Assembly: GCA_905178155.1 (NCBI GenBank)
Contig: CAJINV010000001.1
Span: forward strand, 672,637-736,636
DNA from: Amoebophrya sp. A120
Lineage: Eukaryota; Sar; Dinophyceae; Syndiniales; Amoebophryaceae
Length of the DNA: 64,000 nt
Direction of reading: 5' to 3'
The notes under the pieces were generated by a model. That model was not told the origin of the DNA, ran no database searches, and worked only from the letters and a program-made list of their open reading frames with translations. The translations under genes were made by a program, and so were the position numbers. Every line of letters begins with the position of its first letter. The first letter of the stretch is position 1. Shown here one piece after another: positions 34,801-42,944 of the stretch.

Positions 34801-37084
34801 CTGCGAGGGTAATTTGAAGGAAGTGGTCGCTTGCAACACCGACCCCTGCGTAGAACCGGTTGACTGCAAATGGGGCGAATGGACAGAGTACTACGTTCGT
34901 CTTGTTGATAAAAAAGACGAAGGCCTGATAGTTGTATAGTATCTACTTGCTTACTGCAATATTTTTGCACGACTTGCCGCGCAACAGAAAGCACAGTCAG
35001 ATTATACAAGCATTGCAAGGTAGTTCTAGTTAACAAAGACCGAGCAACCCCTCTACAACTTCCAGGTATGGTGCCTGCTCCGCGTCCTGCGGTGGCGGGG
35101 AAAAGGTCCGGGATCGCGAAATCGTTGTGGCCCCGCGGTTCGGCGGGAAGCTCTGCGAGCCGCACGTCAAAGAGGAGGTGGCGCCCTGCAACCAGCAGAG
35201 TTGCGACACGCACTGCATTGACGGGGCCTGGGATGAGTGGGCGGCCTGGTCTGCCTGCACGGCCACCTGCGGCACCGGATTTCAGTGGCGCCACCGCGAG
35301 ATCCTGCAGCGGCCCAACGGCTGCGGCAAGCCGCTCGAGGGGCTAAGGGAGGAGGTCCGAAAGTGCGACGACCTATACCCCTGCGAGGTCGAGGTGGAGG
35401 ACTGTGTATTTGACGAGTGGGGCAGCTGGGGCGACTGCAGCTGCACCTGCAACGGGATCCGGGATAGAAGCAGAAGAATATACCAAGTCTCCAAGAACGG
35501 AGGTACTAAATAAATATGTAAGTAAGTGATTGTTAATATCGTAGTTGTGGATGAAGTTGAAGATAATCATCACGGCAGTAGAAGACCGGCAGCAGCTCTC
35601 ATTGCGTCATGTTTTTTTCGCACGAAACGCCGTGAGACGCAAGAGCAATTTATAGAACACCAACAAAACGCCAGGTAAGCCCTGCAAGGGATCACTGAAG
35701 GAGATCGAGCCCTGCAACGTAAAGTCCTGCACGGTTTTATCCTGAGGAAAAACGTCCCCACCCCATAGTCACGATGGGAAATCTGCTAGAGAAATCAACG
35801 AGCTTTGGCTGTTGCGCATGACAAGTTTGGCCTCTTAGTGTGGTCCTGTTTGGCTAGTGCAGCAGCCTCACAGATTTAGCACACGGCGCGGATTTGAGCG
35901 CCACAAATGGCAAAGCGCCAAGAGTACTAGAAACTGCATCGCATGGGTCTACTCCGCATGAGAAACATTCTCAGCATGCAGATTTGCATTGATAAGTATA
36001 CAGCTCTGGGGTGGGGACGTTTTTACAAATGATTGGTTTTCGACCCGGTCGACTGCGTGCTTTCCGAATGGTCCTACTGGAGTAGCTGCTCGGCCACCTG
36101 CGCCGGCGGCGCCCGGGAGCGCACCCGGAAGATTGAGGTGGCCCCGAAAAACAACGGGAAGCCTTGTGAGCGCTCATTGCACGAGGTAGAGGCTTGCAAC
36201 TCGCAGCGGTGCGACACTGCGGTAGACTGCAAGTGGAGCGATTGGTCTGCGTGGTCCGAGTGCACAGCAGGTATGATTTGTTGATTGTGATAAAGCCACC
36301 TGAAGTTCATGAAGTTCACAGAAGGTTAAAGATGAATTTTTCGAACGTAAGTACTTTTTTATCGAGAAGAAACAGAAGAAAATATACGACTCAAACGCAG
36401 AATGCGGCGGCGGGCAGAAGACGCGATTTCGACGGGTAAAAAATCTGCCAAAAGACGGCGGTACCGAGTGCCGCATGATGGATGCCCAAGAGGAGGCCCC
36501 GTGTAACACGCACGTGTGTGGCGAGGTGAACTACTGCACCTGGTCGGACTGGACGGAGTTTAGCGAGTGCAGTGTCACCTGCGGCCTCGGGTCCATGGAG
36601 AGGTCACGAACCTTGTCGCACAGTACAGAAAAACCCTCGGTGGTAACCAACGTGATAGCAACAGGTATTAGATTACTTATACTTTCATTTTACACTGGCG
36701 GGTGGCAAAGGAAGAAACCGAGGAGGTCTCTACGGAGGTTCGGTTGCGCAGGGTTACTTTTGTACGCATGATTGAAGAACTAGAACTAAAGTCGGAGCTC
36801 TTGCTGTGTGATGGGTGCTGGGAAATAAACATGCTCACTGTTATGAAACCAATTTGTAAGGTATTCTCGATGCCGTCTTCCGACACAACGCCGGCTTAGC
36901 CCGGTTCAACGCGGAGCACATAGCACTTACCTTCATAGGGGGCTTTGTCAGCGCTCTAGTGGCACTGTTTTTGCTGACACGAAGGTCATGGAGCAGGGGA
37001 ACAAATACTGGACAAGAGGGCCGCGGCTTCAGTTCCATTGTCGAGGGCGATATCGAGCTGCAAGACCATGAGCTGGTTGAGTAG
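28841..37084 (+). CDS. TSP1-repeat type I membrane adhesin-like protein 2 (16 TSP1 repeats)
   Basis: Exons: 28841-29009, 29222-29302, 29567-29914, 30242-30304, 30547-30618, 30760-30838, 31165-31177 joined to 32317-32359, 32686-32821, 32977-33164, 33421-33496, 33810-33967, 34209-34478, 34629-34887, 35066-35502, 35675-35737, 36040-36270, 36401-36664, 36861-37084. Total 3174 nt, 1057 aa. The N-terminus has a signal-peptide-like segment (MRVATALLLAGATSTRRAAA). Sixteen TSP1 repeats follow, then a linker, one transmembrane helix (IALTFIGGFVSALVALFLL) and an acidic tail. Repeat order matches gene 1, including the CTCxGL variant at position 8, the RHR-type repeat 12 and the CNGI/CNGL-type repeats 5 and 13. 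This implies duplication of the whole gene. Eight introners interrupt it. An adhesin/invasion role is inferred from apicomplexan TSP1 proteins. Confidence 0.88.
29303..29561 (+). mobile_element. Introner, family A (259 bp)
   Basis: Starts TATGCATCGCAAATATGTCT and ends ggcatatttgcatttgata. The target duplication is AATAG, exact. It lies in TSP1 repeat 1 of gene 2; excision gives R-H-R-E-I-A-E-H in frame. Confidence 0.9.
29915..30236 (+). mobile_element. Introner, family C (322 bp)
   Basis: Left end TATTGTAAGGAAAAATCCCC, right end gggggatttttccttttgata. The target duplication is CATCG, exact. It lies in TSP1 repeat 3; excision gives R-K-R-H-I-E-A-V in frame. It strongly resembles the left part of 12589-13746. 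Confidence 0.92.
30305..30541 (+). mobile_element. Introner, family F (237 bp)
   Basis: Very long inverted ends: TATGGGGCTCTCAAACGTTA (continuing cattctcaactgttacatga) with the complement at 30503-30541. The target duplication is GTGCA, exact. It lies at the end of TSP1 repeat 3; excision gives E-E-C-N-E-Q in frame. This is the only copy of this family in the window. Confidence 0.9.
30839..31159 (+). mobile_element. Introner, family C (321 bp)
   Basis: Left end TATCGTAAGGAAAAATCCCC, right end ggatttttcctcacaata. The target duplication is GTCGA, exact. It lies in TSP1 repeat 4; excision gives L-C-S-V-E-D-M in frame. Confidence 0.92.
31164..31204 (+). repeat. 41-bp direct repeat, copy 1 (exon sequence)
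   Basis: Identical to 32303-32343. It encodes the C-terminal end of TSP1 repeat 4 (D-M-V-E-V-Q-P-C-N) and contains a GAG|GTG site. Confidence 0.95.
31178..32316 (+). other. Large GT-AG intron created between duplicated exon copies
   Basis: With the splice placed at GAG|GTGCAA in both 41-bp copies, the intron begins GT and ends AG, and the gene stays in frame. Near its ends are inverted-orientation motifs built on agggactt (31212-31235, and the complement at 32238-32280). Its centre is a tandem array. Confidence 0.7.
31550..32030. repeat. Tandem array, about 39-bp unit, about 12 copies
   Basis: Imperfect units of the form ccttcgatgagggaaagttg followed by aagyggccacttcaaattt recur from about 31550 to 32030, with unit length near 38-40 bp. 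The array is inside the large intron of the second TSP1 gene. Confidence 0.85.
32303..32343 (+). repeat. 41-bp direct repeat, copy 2 (exon sequence)
   Basis: Exact match to 31164-31204, located 1139 bp downstream. The reading continues into G-T-V-V-D and the next introner. Confidence 0.95.
32360..32680 (+). mobile_element. Introner, family C (321 bp)
   Basis: Left end TATTGTGAGGAAAAATCCCC, right end ggggggatttttcattttgata. The target duplication is GGACT, exact. It lies at the junction of TSP1 repeats 4 and 5; excision gives V-V-D-C-A-F-S in frame. Confidence 0.92.
33165..33415 (+). mobile_element. Introner, family A (251 bp)
   Basis: TATCAAATGTAAACATGTCT start, atttttgcatttgata end. The target duplication is CGTGC, exact. 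It lies in TSP1 repeat 6; excision gives L-R-V-R-P-C-N in frame. Confidence 0.92.
33497..33804 (+). mobile_element. Introner, family B (308 bp)
   Basis: Left end TATGACAATGAAAAACGCCT, right end gggggcatttttcctcgcgata. The target duplication is TACTG, exact. It lies in TSP1 repeat 7; excision gives E-W-G-Y-W-S-E-C in frame. Confidence 0.92.
35738..36034 (+). mobile_element. Introner, family E (297 bp)
   Basis: Left end TATCCTGAGGAAAAACGTCC, right end gtggggacgtttttacaaatgatt. This is one of the few right ends that is not ATA. The target duplication is GGTTT, exact. It lies between TSP1 repeats 13 and 14; excision gives S-C-T-V-F-D-P-V in frame. Confidence 0.9.
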
Positions 37085-37991
37085 CGGACTGCATGCTTTT
37101 CCAAAAAAGTTCCATAAGTAGATTATGCTTTAATAAAGTTTTTAAGAAGCACAAGGACCACCACATCTACATAGCTCTGTTCCTCTACAGAAATCCAACT
37201 GTTACGTAGATAGATTCACGATGTCAGAAGTCCATTTTGTGGACCCATTTTCCTTCTGGACGCACGGAACAGCGGCCTTGAGACGTGGAAAGATGGTCGT
37301 CAACATGGAACGCGGAATACTAAAAACCAGTGTGATTTACCACGACGAGTAAAAATTCAGTAAATTCGAGAACACAGCTAGTATTCTGAATCCGCCAAGA
37401 GCGTTCCGCCCGCGGTTGCGAAGACGGGCAAAATGTAAAAACCGCCCCCCGCAGTGCATACAAGGGGAATTCTTGCAGGCCAAGAATGCTCGAGAAACTA
37501 ACTCTCATGTCGGTCGTGCTCGTGTACAGAATAACATTAAAGATCCTACCAGGGAAGTAAAACGGAGATCACACCAGCCGTGAAGAGGTACCAGGACCGG
37601 ATCCGACTCCTTGAGAAGGTGCAGCACTGGTAGCGCGAGACGATGTTGAAGAATCAATTGGGTCACAAGATGAAGTAGTAATTAAAATGAATCGAGTTCA
37701 TTCAAGCTCATTACTAGAAGAAAACAAATGGAAAAAATGCATGATCCGACTTCGCCGAGACCGACACTGAATGTCGGCGAATGACAGTGCATGGCCTAAG
37801 CTAATATTTGATGTTTCGTTGTCGACCATAAACTACGAACTTTAACTTTTATACTTGTTTTCCCATGGCATCTTCAGTGTGAGTGTCGCCGTTTCAGGCT
37901 CGATGAATAAGTACACCGATTGAGCATGATGCGTTGAATATTCTCTATGTACACGTGACTCTCTGCTCCTCAATACAAACTCAACGGAATC
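37085..37991. other. Intergenic spacer, nothing recognised
   Basis: About 0.9 kb of AT-rich sequence with short frames only. No element termini were seen. Confidence 0.6.
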
Positions 37992-39296
37992 ATGAAGTTC
38001 CACCTCCTGACCGCCTACACCGACGACGGTTATCGCGAGGTTGGCGACCTGTGCGCCGAGGTGAACGAGAAGTATGCGGCGTATTGGAATTATGCGTCCT
38101 TCACCGCCGTGGTTAAGTCTAAGGAGGAAATGATGCAGGTAGTCGGCTCCCGCGGCCACCCAACCTGGTACAAGGTGCATTTATTTCGGGAGTGGCTAAG
38201 GGATGAGGCTAGGAAGGTTTCTGTCTCCGATGATAGAATCGAGCAGGACCAGGAGTACGAATACCTCGTGTGGCTGGACGCGGACGCTGTGGTGGTAGAT
38301 TTCCAGAAGTCATTGGAAAAAATCGTACAAAACGCAGACCACAAGGACCTCATTATCGCCGAGGACATGCACTCGGGTAACTTGGTGAATTGTGGCGTGA
38401 TTCTGATAAAAAACTCCGACTGGAGCCGGAACTTGTGGGACCGCGTTTGGAAACTGCAGCGAACGGTCCAAAGTAACCGGAGAAAAAGAGAGGTGGTTCT
38501 TGTTGAAGAAGAGGAGCCAGCACAGGTGCCTGTTTCAGAAAACACAACTAAGGAAAACGATGTTGAACAAAATAAAGAGTACTACAACAAGCCTTTCTAC
38601 GAACAGACTGCATTGCAGAAAGTGCTGAAGTCACTGGGGCAGTTTGCGACTTTTTTCACTGGCGACAACATGGAAGACGTTTTGTTGAAGACGTCGAGCA
38701 CAGCTACGAGGAGAATTTTGGGCGAGGAAATGCATGAAGGAGTGGAGGTAGTAGATTCGGCCACTGTTCATCTTGGAGACGAAGTTGAGCAGCAGCCCGT
38801 GATCATATCGTCCACGTCGACCCAGAAACGAAGACAGAAGTGGGACGGCTGGCACTCTTTTCACCAACCGGGGAACATCCTCAAAGACGTTTCTGTACCA
38901 GAGGATGATGCTTATAATTTTTCCGGTCGTACGAACAGCACTGGTACCTGTACAACCACAGATCATTTGGTGGACCAGCAGCATTTGAACTTGAAGCACT
39001 TCGCAAACGTGTGTATCTATCCGATTCACAAGCTGAACAGTAACATCACGGACGACGCCTTGAGGCTGCTCCAGGAGAACAAACAGCCGAGAGGGACGTC
39101 CTTCCGCATGAACGGGAACAAGAGAAACTACCACAGGAGAACCGAGTTCATCTTTCACGCCGCCGGGGCGAACAAGAAAAAACCGCTAATAGAAGGCATG
39201 CTCAAGGCACGCAGAACGCTTGATGATGTTCTTCTTCACGGGGAGAATTTTTCGACGGTGAATCATGAGCAGGCATTGATGAACGCCGTCGCATAG
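37992..39296 (+). CDS. GT34-like glycosyltransferase (GMA12/MNN10 family)
   Basis: Intronless, 434 aa from ATG 37992 (MKFHLLTAYTDDGY). The pattern is that of the galactosyltransferase/mannosyltransferase GT34 fold: WYKVHLFREWL near residue 60, then YLVWLDADAVVVD with the Mn-binding DAD at residues 96-98. IIAEDMHSGNLVNCGVILIK with NSDWSRNLW follows (the N-x-G and S/W pattern after the DxD). Later comes YEQTALQKVLKSL, and near the C-terminus FIFHAAGANKKKP. GT34 enzymes transfer Gal, Man or Xyl from sugar nucleotides, usually in the Golgi. An insertion of about 100 aa of polar sequence separates the two halves. No N-terminal membrane anchor is encoded in this exon, so a missing upstream exon or a soluble form is possible. 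It lies next to two likely glycosylated TSP1 proteins; the link is only positional. Confidence 0.75.
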   Translation: MKFHLLTAYTDDGYREVGDLCAEVNEKYAAYWNYASFTAVVKSKEEMMQVVGSRGHPTWYKVHLFREWLRDEARKVSVSDDRIEQDQEYEYLVWLDADAVVVDFQKSLEKIVQNADHKDLIIAEDMHSGNLVNCGVILIKNSDWSRNLWDRVWKLQRTVQSNRRKREVVLVEEEEPAQVPVSENTTKENDVEQNKEYYNKPFYEQTALQKVLKSLGQFATFFTGDNMEDVLLKTSSTATRRILGEEMHEGVEVVDSATVHLGDEVEQQPVIISSTSTQKRRQKWDGWHSFHQPGNILKDVSVPEDDAYNFSGRTNSTGTCTTTDHLVDQQHLNLKHFANVCIYPIHKLNSNITDDALRLLQENKQPRGTSFRMNGNKRNYHRRTEFIFHAAGANKKKPLIEGMLKARRTLDDVLLHGENFSTVNHEQALMNAVA

Positions 39297-39993
39297 TGGT
39301 ACTAACGTAACATATCTGCTTCGCTGTTGAGCGACTTTCTATCTGAAGAAGCGACACCTGACAAACATAACATGTTCACATCAAGACAATACGCCGCGTG
39401 TGCTAGTACCTAAAGTTCGCCTAACCACAGGTCGTTGCCAGAGGCTGCCAACTGTTCTTTGTAGTTTTTCGAGCGCTTCTTTTGACTCTGAAACAGGATC
39501 AGGATGAGGATCTGTATTATTTAAGCGAGGAACGGTGTCGTGGATCTACAACTATACGCAATTTTACTACGAAACCCCGAGAAGGAGTGCGTACAGAAGA
39601 TCTTTTGAATTCGAAAGAAAGTGCGTTTTTGCGATGCTTTCAGCTAAGGCTATAGCTAGGGCTGTATTTCTCATGTTTTTTTGTCCCCTTTCCTTCGTCC
39701 GTACTGTGAGGGCGGGTGCGTTTGACGTAATTCACGTTTTCCATTTTTCATCCTGATCCTCTGTCAGTGCATCTATGCAAATTTTTCAATCCGATACGCG
39801 AACGTGGTTCGTCTCGCATTTCTATTTCTACACATTGACCCCCAGCAATTTATTCTTGTCGAAGTCAGCCCTTTAGTATATTTTGGAGGACACTTCTTCT
39901 ACTTGCAGGTGGTTCTACCTGTAGTAAAAAGAATCACAGAAGAATATACATAGCATCACGATAGTCTGGCATCTACTGCGCAGCACGAGGACG
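39297..39993. other. Intergenic spacer, nothing recognised
   Basis: About 0.7 kb of AT-rich sequence. A 73-codon frame at 39535-39756 has hydrophobic character but no supporting context, so I do not call it. Confidence 0.55.
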
Positions 39994-41637
39994 ATGATCG
40001 CACCACTTAAGCAGGCGCCGGTCTTGTGGCTGTTCCTCCTAGGGGCAGCTGCGAGTTCGTCCACTCAGTTTGCCTACGCATCGAACTCGCCACAGAATGG
40101 CAGCAAGAAAGGGAACCCGAACCACAAAGTGCCCACCAAAGCCCTGCCCTCTAGTCCGCAGGCGATGTACCAACTGCAGCGCGACTTAGAACGTTCACAG
40201 AAACGTTTTCGGGAGGTGAAGCAGGAGCGAGATCAGTTCATGCAAGAGCGCGACGATCTGAAGGCAGAAAATGAAAAGATGCAAACAGAACGGGAACAAA
40301 TCCTCCGTGACTTCGAGCAGGTGAAAATGCAGCTTGCGGAAAGCAATCAGAGGCACGCGGGGATTGCGGAGGAGGTGCAGCAGCTGCAGCATACTCTGTT
40401 CCTGCTCGAGCAGAGGCGCGCGGCGAACATAACGGCCTCTCAGGAGCAAATCGTTGCTCTGAAGAGTCAACTGGTGGACTCGGAAATTAGGTTCGCACTG
40501 ATCTCTGCAACGATGGAACAAGGAGCAGGAGTAGAGATGAAAAGCGAACATCAGGGGGTGTTGGACGCGAAGAATCACGATGAGGATGTTGATGTGCAGG
40601 CTGCCAATATCGCGCAGGCCCTGGGGAATCTGCAACTTCGAGTCGGGAAGAGCAGGGTATTGCAAGATGAACTTCGAGGTGCGGAAAGTGATTGCGAGGA
40701 GGACAAGGGAAGAACGCTGCGCCTGAAACTGAATATGAAATCTCTGCCCGGACAGGTGCCGTCGCCGAGTACGAAAAATAAATCGAGCTTACTCACAACC
40801 AGCACTTTATTGCGTGGCATGAAGAAGACAGACACATCTTTGAACGAGGACGGCGATAAAAGCTTGCTGTACCCTACTGATGCGACGGCACAATTTTACA
40901 ACAACGATCGACTAGACTCTCAACCACGAACATCACTGGACTCTCTTGCCAGGATCCACTCTGCAGGGTCGCTCGATGTTGACGGGGGTTCATCTGATGT
41001 GATCGTCCCAAATAGTCACCTCGTGTCGCGGGGGGGCGGCGACCACACGTCAGTACTGCGCGACTTTGGCTTTGCTCCGGCTCCGAAGACCACGACCGGG
41101 CTGCTCGGCGAGAGTCCGCATGCGTATGCATCATCAATTCGGGGCGCATTTCAGCATCCCTCGAGCTCCGAAGACAAGACTGCCAACACCCCCAGCGAAC
41201 AAAACAAGACTGCAAAGGTGGACTCATTTCGAAGCACCAGCTCCAGTGCAACCTCCTTTGGAGGACCATTCGACGAGCAAAGCGCGGAGGGCAGGAGCGA
41301 CAATACTAGCAACAGACAAAAGCTTAAGGTAGAGGAGTTGCGTGATGGTGCACCGGCGTTGCTCGGTCCGCGGCATCTGCTGCAGATTGAGAATACTCTA
41401 CAGGAGATGCATAACGAGAAGAGTGAGCTGAAAGCGAAGGTCGAGCGCATCAACAGCGAAGAGAAGGTGCTTGAATGGCTTTCAAAATCCGAGCAGCGGG
41501 ACGAACTGCATCACCGTTCGGAAGCGGCCACCGCGGATGGAGACTCCCCGCCGCCTGTTCCGGCTCTTGCCGCCGCCGGATCTGCGTACGAAGTGCGGCC
41601 GGTCTTTAATTTGGACGGTTCTGGGACGAGCTTGTGA
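39994..41637 (+). CDS. Secreted coiled-coil protein
   Basis: Intronless, 547 aa from ATG 39994. Residues 1-28 form a convincing signal peptide (MIAPLKQAPVLWLFLLGAAA, then small residues). Residues about 55-165 are a strong coiled coil (YQLQRDLERSQKRFREVKQE through ERDDLKAENEKMQTEREQIL). A long Ser/Asp/Thr-rich disordered region follows, with a shorter coiled coil near residues 455-490 (LLQIENTLQEMHNEKSELKA). No catalytic motif is visible. Entry to the secretory pathway is well supported; the function is unknown. No introns. Confidence 0.75.
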   Translation: MIAPLKQAPVLWLFLLGAAASSSTQFAYASNSPQNGSKKGNPNHKVPTKALPSSPQAMYQLQRDLERSQKRFREVKQERDQFMQERDDLKAENEKMQTEREQILRDFEQVKMQLAESNQRHAGIAEEVQQLQHTLFLLEQRRAANITASQEQIVALKSQLVDSEIRFALISATMEQGAGVEMKSEHQGVLDAKNHDEDVDVQAANIAQALGNLQLRVGKSRVLQDELRGAESDCEEDKGRTLRLKLNMKSLPGQVPSPSTKNKSSLLTTSTLLRGMKKTDTSLNEDGDKSLLYPTDATAQFYNNDRLDSQPRTSLDSLARIHSAGSLDVDGGSSDVIVPNSHLVSRGGGDHTSVLRDFGFAPAPKTTTGLLGESPHAYASSIRGAFQHPSSSEDKTANTPSEQNKTAKVDSFRSTSSSATSFGGPFDEQSAEGRSDNTSNRQKLKVEELRDGAPALLGPRHLLQIENTLQEMHNEKSELKAKVERINSEEKVLEWLSKSEQRDELHHRSEAATADGDSPPPVPALAAAGSAYEVRPVFNLDGSGTSL

Positions 41638-42944
41638 AGATAAAAAACTCCGATAGGAGTTCGATCTCGAACACATCGAAAGACAATTTTTTGTAAAAAG
41701 CTGATAAGATAGCGATTGCGATTCGCAGCTTCTCGAGGGATCAAATTTTTGAAAAAGCGATCGACACACCTGGCCATCCTGCACATAGATTTTTTTGATT
41801 TCAGCGAGCCGACGCGTTTTTTGCAAAAGAACGCATTCAGTCGGTATTTCGGCACAGAAACCACAAACATAAAGAAGATAGTGCAACGTGACCCGCAAAG
41901 GTAACTACATTTTCCTGTCCAGCTACAAATTCATTTTCCGTTCGTGCGCGCGATAGGTTTCTCTTTCTGTATGCAGGGGGACACGAATCTGACGAAAGAA
42001 ACTGTTAGAGCTCCATCTGGTTCATCCCGAGCATGGACTTCTGAGTTTCATGTCTGCTAGAGCGCCGAGCAAAAACAACGCGGGGAAAACCAAAATGCAT
42101 GATTTGTACGACCTTATGAGCTATTTTTTCTTGGTTTGGAACTCCAATAACTCTCTCAACGAACCTGCTCAGAAGTCGAGCAGTTTACCCTTGACAATCG
42201 AGTATGAAAATTCTTTTGCTGTTCGCTGACGGTATGAACAGTCTCTCCGATTATCGAAGGTGTCGGTTCACGGTAGATGCACCCCATGATGAGTAGGAAA
42301 AGATAAAAGACGACGATCTGAAGGAAGAACTACCGGTGGTCAACATCTGTATACTAATGATAAATTTTTCATCGAGGTTGATGTCCGGCGACTATTTCGC
42401 AAAAAGCGATTCTCGCAAGTACTTACGATATGTGGATTAAAAGCGTTTTTATCCCAGTACTGTACTAATCATGGTTTTGTTGACACACGCCAACATCATC
42501 AGGAAATGCAGCGACGTTCATGGTAAGAATCGGATGAGGATCATTTGCGCAGCACAGCAGTGCGTTCACGTCTATTTTTGCTTCGAGGTTGATGTCTTGC
42601 AGTAGCAGTTTCTTGATTTTTGATTCATGGGAGAAGGATCCTTTGTTTCAATCTCACAAAGAGTACTGAAGAGCACGGACGTAGCATTAGAAACGCGCGC
42701 GAACATCATCATGAGCTTAGTTGTGATCCGGGCCACGCTCTATTTTGCCACCTTCGTACTTACCAAGATGTGAGCACCAGTAAGAACGCGATGTGAAAAA
42801 TAAGTCCCACATCACGATAGGCGCTCGTCATCTGTCGCAATTCGACGAAGTTGTTTGATATTCGGCAGGTCAGAGAGCAAAAGATCAAGGTGGAAAGAAG
42901 ATCCAACGCGGAGTTAAACGCGTTTGTTGCGCGAAACTTTGGCT
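41638..42944. other. Intergenic spacer, nothing recognised
   Basis: About 1.3 kb of AT-rich sequence with only short frames. It may include 5' UTR of the downstream decarboxylase-like gene. Confidence 0.55.
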
